From: Geobacter sp.
Lineage (GTDB): Bacteria; Desulfobacterota; Desulfuromonadia; Geobacterales; Pseudopelobacteraceae
Length of the DNA stretch: 32,006 bases
Assembly: GCA_003151775.1 (NCBI GenBank)
Contig: PLYK01000021.1
Span: 5,731-37,736 of the forward strand
Direction: 5' to 3'
Below, one piece after another: positions 16,415 through 24,651 of this stretch; position 1 is the stretch's first letter, and each line of letters starts with the position of its first letter. The translations under genes were made by a program, and so were the position numbers. Under the pieces are notes generated by a model, which was not told the origin of the DNA, did no database searches, and saw nothing but the letters and a program-made list of their open reading frames with translations.

Positions 16415-17983
16415 ATGAAGATTCTTTTAGCGTACATATCCGGAGAAACCGACCGCAGCGCCCCTTATATAAACCTGCTTCCCAGTGGGCTCTGCTATCT
16501 GCATGCCGTGTTGCGCGAAGCCGGCTACGATTCCATTCTGGCCAATTTCTCCGGCTGTACCCTCCCGGCGATAAAAAAGCAGCTTACCTCCCTGCATGCG
16601 GACATCATCGGTATATCCCAATGGACCCACAACCGCCATGCCTCTCTTGAGACGGCGCGCTTGGCGCGTCAACTGAATCCCGATTGCATCATCATCATGG
16701 GAGGCGGGCACGCCACCTCCCGCTACCATGAGATGCTTGCCGACGGTTCTCCTGTCGATATCGTCGTTCTTGGCGAAGGCGAAGAGACGATGCGGGAACT
16801 GGCCGAAAGGGTTGCGCACGGGGTGAACTGGCGGGATGTGGATGGGATTGCGTTTCGCGACAAAGGTCGCGTCGAGCTAACGGGACAGCGTGCACCGCTG
16901 ATGACGCTTGACGCACTCCCCTATCCCGCCCGCTATCTTGAACATTCGATCGGCATCAACCTGGAGTTGCAATCCGAATTTGTCCTGACCGCGCGGGGAT
17001 GTCCATCTGCATGCAGTTTCTGCAGTTCCCCGGGCTTCTGGGGGCGCCGGGTGCGGTTCCGTTCCCCTGAAGCAATTGTCGCAGAGATTCTGTACATTCG
17101 GGACCGTTTTGGCCTGATCTACTTTTCGTTGCGGGACGATACCTTTACCGCTGATCGTGACAGGGCCATTGAATTTTGCCGTCTCATGATTGCACGCCGG
17201 GTCTCTGTTCTCTGGAACTGTCAATCCCGCGTCACCACCCTCGACGAGGAGGTCCTGACGTGGATGAAGCGTGCCGGCTGCGAGTGCGTCCAGCTCGGTG
17301 TCGAATCGGGATCGCCACGCATCCTGGCCCAACTCGACAAATCGATCCACCCTCGGCAGGTGGAACAGACGGCGGCGCTTGTCAAAAAGATCGGCATCAA
17401 TCTTTCCGTGTACCTGATCTCCGATGTGCCCGGAGAGAATGAAGATGATATCCGCATGACCATCGAGCTTATCCGGCGCATCAGGCCGGATGACGGATAT
17501 GTTTCCCCGCTGGCGTACTATCCCGGCACCCGGCTGTTTGAGCAGGCTGTTGCAAACGGCCTGGTGCGTCCCGGCATCTTTGAGGAAGCGCATGATACGG
17601 CCCTCTACGCTGCGGGACAGCCGGGGCGCGCATCCCAAAGAATCCTGAAAGCGCTTGAGGCCGGCACCGCGAAAGGGCGTGAACAGCGCTTTCGGCAACA
17701 GAAGGCGCTGTTGGGATATTGCGCCACCACCAATGTACTGGCAGGAGAGTGGCGCCGGCAGATAGGCAACGGCGAGGCAGCCGAGCGGGAGTTCCGGGAG
17801 ATAACCGAGCAAGAACCGTATAATCCCTGGGGATGGCTGCTGCTGGGGGAGTTGTATGCCGAACGCGGCGAAGAACGGAAGGCAAGGGAATGTTATCGCC
17901 GGGTCCTTGCCGTGGCGCCGAACCATGGAGCGGCGCGCCGGGCACTGGATACAAAAAAACGGGGCCGTGAAGGCCCCGCGTGA
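16415..17983 (+). CDS. B12-binding domain radical SAM protein with C-terminal TPR
   Basis: ARGCPSACSFCSSPGFWG (CxxxCxxC), N-terminal B12-like Rossmann (ADIIGISQWT...IIIMGGGHAT), C-terminal TPR (PYNPWGWLLLGELYAERGEERKARECYRRVLAVAPNH). Confidence 0.92.
   Translation: MKILLAYISGETDRSAPYINLLPSGLCYLHAVLREAGYDSILANFSGCTLPAIKKQLTSLHADIIGISQWTHNRHASLETARLARQLNPDCIIIMGGGHATSRYHEMLADGSPVDIVVLGEGEETMRELAERVAHGVNWRDVDGIAFRDKGRVELTGQRAPLMTLDALPYPARYLEHSIGINLELQSEFVLTARGCPSACSFCSSPGFWGRRVRFRSPEAIVAEILYIRDRFGLIYFSLRDDTFTADRDRAIEFCRLMIARRVSVLWNCQSRVTTLDEEVLTWMKRAGCECVQLGVESGSPRILAQLDKSIHPRQVEQTAALVKKIGINLSVYLISDVPGENEDDIRMTIELIRRIRPDDGYVSPLAYYPGTRLFEQAVANGLVRPGIFEEAHDTALYAAGQPGRASQRILKALEAGTAKGREQRFRQQKALLGYCATTNVLAGEWRRQIGNGEAAEREFREITEQEPYNPWGWLLLGELYAERGEERKARECYRRVLAVAPNHGAARRALDTKKRGREGPA
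17953..17978 (-). terminator. Minus-strand rho-independent terminator inside the 3' end of the radical SAM CDS
   Basis: Minus strand reads cggggcc-ttcac-ggccccg then a poly-T run (aaaaaaa on + at 17953-17959). Confidence 0.75.
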
Positions 17984-18007
17984 TCTGCCGGATGATCGGT
18001 GAAAGGT

Positions 18008-18424
18008 CTATTTCACGATCCTGATGCCGGGAATGAACATGATCTTGTCAAAGGTCTTGTTCAGGGTTTTGCTCTGGAAGTTCACCATCGGCGGAGCAAC
18101 GGGATACTCGATGGCATCGCCGACCTTGACTTTGAACTCGGGCAACGCCATCCAAACCTTTTCACCCTTGTCATTGGCCGCTTCCACGTAGGTATAGCCG
18201 CCGGAATTCATGGTCTGGGTAACCTTCCCTTTCTGGCCTGCGCCAGCGGGGATTTCCTGTGCCTTCATGCCGGCGTGTGGGTCAGCGCCCGGCTGTCCAG
18301 GAGGCATTTGGCCCTGCGCAGGCATTCCAGCGGGTTGTTGAGGGGCTTCGGTTTTTGGTTTCTCTTTGCACCCGGCAAAGGCGAATGCAGCGATAACAAG
18401 AAGGAATAATGCTGTTTTTTTCAC
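18008..18424 (-). CDS. Hypothetical lipoprotein
   Basis: Likely GTG start (VKKTALFLLVIAAFAFAGCKEK) after aggaggttgcag; lipobox AFAGC. Confidence 0.75.
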   Translation of the reverse strand: MKKTALFLLVIAAFAFAGCKEKPKTEAPQQPAGMPAQGQMPPGQPGADPHAGMKAQEIPAGAGQKGKVTQTMNSGGYTYVEAANDKGEKVWMALPEFKVKVGDAIEYPVAPPMVNFQSKTLNKTFDKIMFIPGIRIVK

Positions 18425-18525
18425 CTGCAACCTCCTGATTTTTAGTAACAACTGTTTCTACCACATTTTAAACACAAGTTCCAACAAAAAAGTTGCAATA
18501 GATGCGGGCTGCACCGCCGTTAATT

Positions 18526-19119
18526 TCAGTAGTACCCTTGAGAGTTGAGTCTGACCAACGCCCGCTCCCCGGCCCGCACCAACATGAAGAACAGCTCGGC
18601 CAAGGGACGGTGCCGGAAGGAGATGCAGGGGCGGCGGATGTAGAGGGGGCGGGCGCCGGCGACGAGGGCCGCCAGGCAGCCGGTCAGCAGGCGGTCGTCC
18701 ACCATCAGGATGGCGGACAGGGGGACGCGGGCCAGTTCACCCGCCTTTTTGAGGCCGTCGGGATAGGGCTTCTTGCGTACGCCGGAGATGAAACGGAGCT
18801 CGGGAAAGTTCTCCATGAACCAGGCCTTGCGGGCCTCGGTCGGTTTGTTGGAGAGGATGAAGATCCTGTCCGCGCCGAACACTTCGCTGCAACGGGCCAG
18901 CCATTCCTGCGCCTCTGGGAGCGGCGCGGGAAAACCGTGGGGGGCCAGGACGCCGTCGAAATCCAAGGCCAGGGCGGTGATGCCGCCGGCAGTGAGCCGG
19001 GCCGGGTCAAGACACTCGATGGAGGAGCCGGACGGGGTTTCCCGCAGGACCTGGGCGAGTTTCTTCCGGGACGTGAAACCGAGGGTAAATCCGGCGAGAA
19101 CGTTCGCGAATGGGGGCAT
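18526..19119 (-). CDS. HAD superfamily (YqeG-like, IIIA) phosphatase
   Basis: ALALDFDGVLAPHG, IFILSNKPTEARKAWF, KKPYPDGLKKA, ILMVDDRLLTGCLAAL. Confidence 0.8.
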   Translation of the reverse strand: MPPFANVLAGFTLGFTSRKKLAQVLRETPSGSSIECLDPARLTAGGITALALDFDGVLAPHGFPAPLPEAQEWLARCSEVFGADRIFILSNKPTEARKAWFMENFPELRFISGVRKKPYPDGLKKAGELARVPLSAILMVDDRLLTGCLAALVAGARPLYIRRPCISFRHRPLAELFFMLVRAGERALVRLNSQGYY

Positions 19120-19122
19120 GGA

Positions 19123-19338
19123 TTACGCCTCGTCGTGGTACTGCTGTTCACGGTCGGGGTAGTGTCCCTTACTCTTCTTGGCAGCATTAATCGCCGCAAT
19201 CAGCTCCGTGCTTTCCCGCAACTCTTCGCTGATTCTGCCGTGCTTCGCCACCATGTCACTATAACGCAACTCCAGCTCCATTTTGGCTTTCTGAAGCAGA
19301 TCCAAATCCTGCCTCGCCTGCTTACCGAATAAATCCAT
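19123..19338 (-). CDS. Hypothetical coiled-coil-like small protein (71 aa)
   Basis: ORF immediately upstream of the HAD gene, charged helical composition. Confidence 0.5.
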   Translation of the reverse strand: MDLFGKQARQDLDLLQKAKMELELRYSDMVAKHGRISEELRESTELIAAINAAKKSKGHYPDREQQYHDEA

Positions 19339-19382
19339 GCCTGCACCTGTTCCGGTTAAAATGCTGTCTGCTTTTTTAGAAA

Positions 19383-19802
19383 TTATTTTTGCAGAAAGAT
19401 CGCAACCCCTGCCCTGGTCGCGGCGTCGGCCAACTGCCGATCCATGGTCGCCAGCGTCAAACCGTGACGCATGGCCATTTCCAGATAGGCGGCATCGTAA
19501 GAGGTCAAGCCGTACTCGCGGGCAAGCTGGTAGGTCTGATGCAGGGCACGACTGGCGGTAGCTTCGTCTGTGGTAATGGGGAGACTTTCAAGCAGTTCAA
19601 TGAAACGGACCGCCTCCGCTTCGCTGCACCTCTTGCGCCGCTCGGCCACCAGAAGAACATTTGCCACCTCCAGCGGCCAGAGGGAAGGAACCACTGCGCT
19701 CCAATCGGTGAGGCTCTCCAGCACGGCAGCAGAGTACTCACCAGCTTCGTCGTCAAAAAACCAGGAAACAGCCACCGATGTGTCCAGTACAAAACGGTTC
19801 AT
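19383..19802 (-). CDS. PIN-domain toxin (VapC-like)
   Basis: MNRFVLDTSVAVSWFFDDE...LTSYDAAYLEMAMRHGLTLATMDRQLADAATRAGV. Confidence 0.93.
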   Translation of the reverse strand: MNRFVLDTSVAVSWFFDDEAGEYSAAVLESLTDWSAVVPSLWPLEVANVLLVAERRKRCSEAEAVRFIELLESLPITTDEATASRALHQTYQLAREYGLTSYDAAYLEMAMRHGLTLATMDRQLADAATRAGVAIFLQK

Positions 19803-20032
19803 CGCCGTCCCTCGGCAATCATCTCTCTGATCGGCAGGTCAGCACGCCGCCCTTTGGCCAAGGTCTTCATTTCCTCGATCACCCCTCGGACATCCATCTG
19901 CCTGACCGGTTCAACCGATACGAGGCGAGCGATTGCCCGTCCGTGGCGGGTTATCGTGACCGGTTCACCGTTAACCACCTTTGCCAGCAGTTCAGGTAGA
20001 TGGGTTTTAGCCTGATAAACGCCGATGTCCAT
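19799..20032 (-). CDS. Phd/YefM-type antitoxin
   Basis: MDIGVYQAKTHLPELLAKVVNGEPVTITRHGRAIARLVSVEP; 4-nt overlap with the PIN ORF. Confidence 0.9.
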   Translation of the reverse strand: MDIGVYQAKTHLPELLAKVVNGEPVTITRHGRAIARLVSVEPVRQMDVRGVIEEMKTLAKGRRADLPIREMIAEGRR

Positions 20033-20046
20033 AGTTTCTCCTGTTT

Positions 20047-20063
20047 TGGTCTTTGTAAGACCA
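20047..20063. promoter_or_regulatory. Putative TA operator
   Basis: tggtctt-tgt-aagacca perfect inverted repeat immediately upstream of the antitoxin start. Confidence 0.6.
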
Positions 20064-20121
20064 GAATAGATATAATGTCGCCAGAATACAAGGGAAATTC
20101 TGAAGGGTCCCATAGTGTTCG

Positions 20122-21213
20122 TTATCTTCCGTACTTGTACGCCGCCGCGCAGGTCCCTTCGCTAGATACCATGCAGGCCCCCACCGGCGATTCCGGTGTG
20201 CAGGCCGTGGAAAAGAGCGGGCAGTCGAATGGGGACAGTTTTCCCTTGAGCACCTCGCCGCAACGGCAGGCGGGATTCTCCCGTTCCTCGCCCGCCTCGA
20301 TCTTAAGCGCCTTCTCCGCATCGAAGCGTGCAAACTCGGGTTTGATGGCCAGGCCGCTGCCAAGGAGCATCCCCAGGCCGCGCCAGGAGGCGTCGCACGG
20401 AACGAAGACCCGTTCCATGATGGCCCTGGCCTTCGGGTTGCCCTCCCAGTTCACGGCGCGGCTGTACTGGATCTCCACCCGGCTTTCCCCGGCCAGCGCC
20501 TGGGCCAGCAGCATCTCGATGCCCTGCATGACGTCAGCCGGCTCGAAACCGGTCACAACGCAGGGTATGTGGTATTTCTCCGCCAGCGGCTTGTAGGCGT
20601 TTCCGCCGATGACCGTGCTGACGTGGGCCGGGCAGAGGTAACCGGAAAGGGCCAGGTCCGGGTCGGCGGTGAGGATGTCCATCGCTACCGGGATGGTTTT
20701 GTGGGAGGCCAGGACATGGTAGTTCTTAAGCCCGAGCCGCGTCGCCTCCAGGATGCTGGCGGCGATGGTCGGGGCGGTGGTCTCGAAGCCGATCCCCAGG
20801 AAGATCACCCGGCGTTCGGGGTTGGACCTTGCAAGGGCAACCGCATCCAGGGGGGAATAGACGATACGCACGTCGGCGCCCGTGGCCCGCTCCTCCATCA
20901 GGGACGAGCGGCTGCCTGGGACGCGCATCATGTCGCCGAAGGTGGCCACGATAGTACGCGGATCAGCCGTGCAGGCCACGGCCTTGTCCACGTATCCCAC
21001 AGGGGTCACGCAGACCGGGCAGCCGGGGCCTGAAACGAGCCGTACGTTGTCCGGCAACAGCGAGCGGATGCCGTACTGGTAGATGGACATGGTATGGGTG
21101 CCGCAGACCTCCATGAAGTTGACCGGTTGTGCCAGCCGCTGCGCCATGCAACGGATGTTGGCGGCCATGTTCCCGACCAGTTCGCGGTCGCGGAATTCGT
21201 CCTGGAATTTCAT
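20122..21213 (-). CDS. hypD: Hydrogenase formation protein HypD
   Basis: FMEVCGTHTMSIYQYGIRSLLPDNVRLVSGPGCPVCVTP...FLGIGFETTAPT. Confidence 0.97.
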   Translation of the reverse strand: MKFQDEFRDRELVGNMAANIRCMAQRLAQPVNFMEVCGTHTMSIYQYGIRSLLPDNVRLVSGPGCPVCVTPVGYVDKAVACTADPRTIVATFGDMMRVPGSRSSLMEERATGADVRIVYSPLDAVALARSNPERRVIFLGIGFETTAPTIAASILEATRLGLKNYHVLASHKTIPVAMDILTADPDLALSGYLCPAHVSTVIGGNAYKPLAEKYHIPCVVTGFEPADVMQGIEMLLAQALAGESRVEIQYSRAVNWEGNPKARAIMERVFVPCDASWRGLGMLLGSGLAIKPEFARFDAEKALKIEAGEERENPACRCGEVLKGKLSPFDCPLFSTACTPESPVGACMVSSEGTCAAAYKYGR

Positions 21214-21250
21214 GCTGCCTCCTCTGCGGCAGAGCCGGATGTCCGCCTGT

Positions 21251-21481
21251 TCATCGCATATCCTCCGGTGCGAAGACCTCTCTCATCATCCGCAAGGTTT
21301 CCTCGGCATATTCCTCATCCAGGCGCGAGATGGCGAATCCGGCATGGACTATGACATAGTCGCCCACCCCGACCTCCTCGCCCAGCAACATGACGTTGGC
21401 CTCCTTCTGCACGCCATCCACCTCGGCCACGATGTTGTCGCCGTCCCTGCTGAGAATCTTCATGGGCACACCAAGACACAT
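21251..21481 (-). CDS. hypC: HypC/HupF family chaperone
   Basis: MCLGVPMKIL...VGDYVIVHAGFAISRLDEEYAEETL. Confidence 0.97.
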   Translation of the reverse strand: MCLGVPMKILSRDGDNIVAEVDGVQKEANVMLLGEEVGVGDYVIVHAGFAISRLDEEYAEETLRMMREVFAPEDMR

Positions 21482-21487
21482 ACCTGT

Positions 21488-23782
21488 TTATCTCCTTTCC
21501 TGCCATCCGGCGATTGCCGCCTGCCCGAGGGCGATGCCGCCGTCGTTGGGGGGAACCAGCCGGTGAGTGAATATCTGCAGGCCCCGATCAAGCAATCCAG
21601 TATATATCATTTCGGTCAAAAGGCGATTCTGAAACACGCCGCCGGAGAGAACCACGCGGTCGAGGCCGGAATTCCCGGCAATACGGGTACAGACATCCAC
21701 GGCGGCGCGCGCCACGGTGGCGTGGAAACGGTAGGCCATGGCGGCCGTCCCGGCGCCGGCAGCCATATCGGCCAGGATGTCCGCGAAAAGAGGGGTGAAA
21801 TCTATGACCGGACGCTCTCCGGCGGCAATCCCGAAGGAATAGGCGCCTGGACCTTGCGCTGTTTCCGCCAGGGCCTCCAGTTCGATGGCCGCCTGGCCGT
21901 CATAGGACACGGTGTGGCGCACGTTCAGCACGGCTGCCGCGGCATCGAACAGCCGGCCGCAACTGGAGGTGAGCGGCGCGTTGATGCCCCGTTCCAGCAT
22001 GGCGGCAAAGATGCCCCTCTCCGTATCATTCAGGCGCCTGGCAACCGGGTGGTCCAGGTTGAAGGCGTCTTCGCCCATGGAACGGTACAGCCACGAAAGG
22101 GCCATGCGCCAGGGTTCGCGTACCGCGGCATCGCCCCCGGCCAGGGGCACGGGAAGGAAATTGCCGGCCCGCTGAAAGCCGTCGTAGCCGCCGACCAGAA
22201 ACTCGCCACCCCAGATGGTGGCGTCGGAGCCTAAACCGGCGCCGTCGAAGATGATGCCGATAACCGCGCCATCCAGGCCGTTTTCTGCCATGCAGGCCGC
22301 CAGGTGGGCATGGTGGTGCTGGACCCTTGTCAGCGGCAGTCCGGATTCCGCTGCATGGATTGAGGAGAGGTAGTCGGGATGCAGGTCGCAGGCGACGGAC
22401 CGGGGGGCTATTTCGAGAATGCCCGACAGATGCCGGATGGCGAGACGGAACGAATCGCAGGTGGAGCTGTTCTGCAGATCGCCGATGTGCTGGCTCAAAA
22501 AGGCCTGTTCCCCCTGCACCAGGCAGAAGGCCCCCTTCAGTTCGGCCCCTGCCGCCAGAAGCGGCGGGGTCCCGAAGGGAAGCCGCACGGCCCGCGGCGC
22601 ATAGCCCCTGGCCCGGCGGTAGAAGAGCGGCTTGCCCTGAAAGACCCGCATGACCGAATCGTCGCTGCGCACATGGATCGGCCGGTCGTGAACAAGAAAA
22701 AAATCGGCAATAGCGCTGAGGCGCCGGAGGGCGTCGTTGTCTTCAAAGGCTACCGGTTCGTCGGACACGTTGGCGCTTGTCATCACCAGCGCTTTGAAGC
22801 GATCCCGCATCAACAGGTGGTGAATCGGCGCATAGGGAAGCATCAGGCCGAGCCAGCCGTTGGCGGGGGCCACCAGGGGCGAAACCGGGCAATCCGGGGC
22901 CTTGGGCGCGATGACGATCGGGCTTTCCGGGCCGGTCAGCAGCCGTTCCTCCATGTCGCCCAGCACCGCCAGCCTTTGGGCGGTTGCCAGGTCAGCGGCC
23001 ATGACGGCAAAGGGTTTTTCGTCCCGCTTCTTCCGCTCGCGCAGACGCCTGACCGCCTCCGGGTTGCAGGCGTCCACGGCCAGGTGATAGCCGCCGATTC
23101 CCTTGACCGCCAGGATCTGCCCCGCGCGCAGGAGTTCAACGGCCGTGGTAAGCGCATCATCTAGTTCCGCGACCGGGTTGGCGGCATGGTCCAGCAGGCG
23201 AAGCTGCGGGCCGCAGGCCGGACAGGCAATGGGCTGGGCATGGAAACGCCGATTTGCCGGGTCGTCGTATTCCAGCAGGCAGTCAGGGCAGAGCGGGAAG
23301 GCGGCCATGGTGGTCCTGGGCCGGTCGTAGGGGATAGCGGTGATGATGCTGTAGCGGGGACCGCAGTTGGTGCAGGTGATGAACGGGTAGCGGTAACGGC
23401 GGTCGGCCGGGTCGAAGAGCTCACGCAGGCAGTCTCCGCAGAGGGCCGAGTCGGGCGCCACCTGGATGTTCTTCTCTCCGTCTGCGCTGGGGAGGATGGT
23501 GAAGCCGCGCTCCGGGAGCAAGGGGATATCCTCCGCGGAACTTGACGTGACAACGGCCAGGGGCGGGAGTTCATGGGCCAGGGCGTGCCGGAAGGCAAAA
23601 AGCGCCCCTGCCGTCCCCTGGACTTCGATCTCCACCCCGGCAGGGATGTTGCGCACCCAACCGCTCAGGTCGAGTTCACAGGCCCGGCGGAAGACGAAGG
23701 GGCGAAACCCGACGCCCTGGACGATGCCGCTGACGAGGAAACGCCTGCGGACTATGGCTTTTCCATCCCCGTCGTCAGCCAC
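21488..23782 (-). CDS. hypF: Carbamoyltransferase HypF
   Basis: Acylphosphatase VSGIVQGVGFRPFVFRRA, zinc fingers CGDCLRELFDP/CTNCGPRYSI/CPDCLLEYDD/CPACGP, YrdC and kinase-like domains. ORF track start at 23872; GTG at 23782 proposed. Confidence 0.96.
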   Translation of the reverse strand: MADDGDGKAIVRRRFLVSGIVQGVGFRPFVFRRACELDLSGWVRNIPAGVEIEVQGTAGALFAFRHALAHELPPLAVVTSSSAEDIPLLPERGFTILPSADGEKNIQVAPDSALCGDCLRELFDPADRRYRYPFITCTNCGPRYSIITAIPYDRPRTTMAAFPLCPDCLLEYDDPANRRFHAQPIACPACGPQLRLLDHAANPVAELDDALTTAVELLRAGQILAVKGIGGYHLAVDACNPEAVRRLRERKKRDEKPFAVMAADLATAQRLAVLGDMEERLLTGPESPIVIAPKAPDCPVSPLVAPANGWLGLMLPYAPIHHLLMRDRFKALVMTSANVSDEPVAFEDNDALRRLSAIADFFLVHDRPIHVRSDDSVMRVFQGKPLFYRRARGYAPRAVRLPFGTPPLLAAGAELKGAFCLVQGEQAFLSQHIGDLQNSSTCDSFRLAIRHLSGILEIAPRSVACDLHPDYLSSIHAAESGLPLTRVQHHHAHLAACMAENGLDGAVIGIIFDGAGLGSDATIWGGEFLVGGYDGFQRAGNFLPVPLAGGDAAVREPWRMALSWLYRSMGEDAFNLDHPVARRLNDTERGIFAAMLERGINAPLTSSCGRLFDAAAAVLNVRHTVSYDGQAAIELEALAETAQGPGAYSFGIAAGERPVIDFTPLFADILADMAAGAGTAAMAYRFHATVARAAVDVCTRIAGNSGLDRVVLSGGVFQNRLLTEMIYTGLLDRGLQIFTHRLVPPNDGGIALGQAAIAGWQERR

Positions 23783-24564
23783 TGATACCAACCCTTCATC
23801 CCCTCGCCGGTGCGCGCCGACACCTCGAAGATGGCGATGCCGGGGTTTACCCGGCGGGCGTATTCCTTGCATTTTTCCACATCGAAGTCCAGATGGGGGA
23901 GCAGGTCGGTCTTGTTGAGCAGCATGACCGTGGAGTTGTGAAACATCTGCGGGTACTTGAGCGGCTTATCCTCCCCCTCGGTGACCGAGAGGACCGCCAC
24001 CTTGTGGTGCTCGCCCAGGTCGAAGGCAGCCGGGCAGATCAGGTTGCCCACGTTTTCTATCAGCAGCACGTCGAGGCTGTCCAGGTCAAAGCCCTCGGTG
24101 CCGTGCATGACCATGTGGGCGTCCAGGTGGCAGCCGGCGCCGGTGTTGATCTGGCGGACCGCCACGCCGGTGGCGGCAATGCGCCGGGCGTCATTGTCGG
24201 TCTGCTGATCCCCCTCGATCACGGCAAAACGGAACCGGTCCGCAAGGTCCCGCAGGGTACGCTCCAGGAGGGTGGTCTTGCCCGACCCGGGAGAGCTTAC
24301 CAAGTTGAGGACAAAGATGCCCTTGTCCTTGAACAGGGCGCGGTTGAAGGAGGCCAGGCGGTTGTTTTTCGCCAGGATGTCCTCCTCGATGGCAATGACG
24401 GTCCGTTTCCGGCCGTCGTGATCATTGTGATCGTGATCGTGGGTATCGTGTTCATGATCAAGGTGTTCGTGATCATGGCTATGGCTGTGACTATGGTGAT
24501 GGCCGCCGTGATGGTGGTCATGGTCGTGCGTCTCTGTCGTCCCGCAGCCGCAAGTGGTGCACAT
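23752..24564 (-). CDS. hypB: Hydrogenase nickel incorporation GTPase HypB with His-rich N-terminus
   Basis: MCTTCGCG, His-rich stretch, VSSPGSGKTTLLERTL, VIEGDQQTDNDARRI, NKTDLLPHLDFD. Confidence 0.97.
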   Translation of the reverse strand: MCTTCGCGTTETHDHDHHHGGHHHSHSHSHDHEHLDHEHDTHDHDHNDHDGRKRTVIAIEEDILAKNNRLASFNRALFKDKGIFVLNLVSSPGSGKTTLLERTLRDLADRFRFAVIEGDQQTDNDARRIAATGVAVRQINTGAGCHLDAHMVMHGTEGFDLDSLDVLLIENVGNLICPAAFDLGEHHKVAVLSVTEGEDKPLKYPQMFHNSTVMLLNKTDLLPHLDFDVEKCKEYARRVNPGIAIFEVSARTGEGMKGWYQWLTTGMEKP

Positions 24565-24651
24565 GGCTTCCTCCGAATGTGAGTCCTGCTGATTGTGTAA
24601 CCGTACCAGTTTACGCGTAGTTATGCAACAGCGTCAAAAGGAACCCCTGCT

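Noticed and set aside
16877-17926. 349-aa minus-strand ORF over the radical SAM gene
   Set aside because: Antisense to a gene with clear CxxxCxxC and TPR motifs.
21083-22234. 383-aa plus-strand ORF over hypD/hypC/hypF
   Set aside because: Antisense shadow ORF; composition explained by codon bias of the hyp genes.
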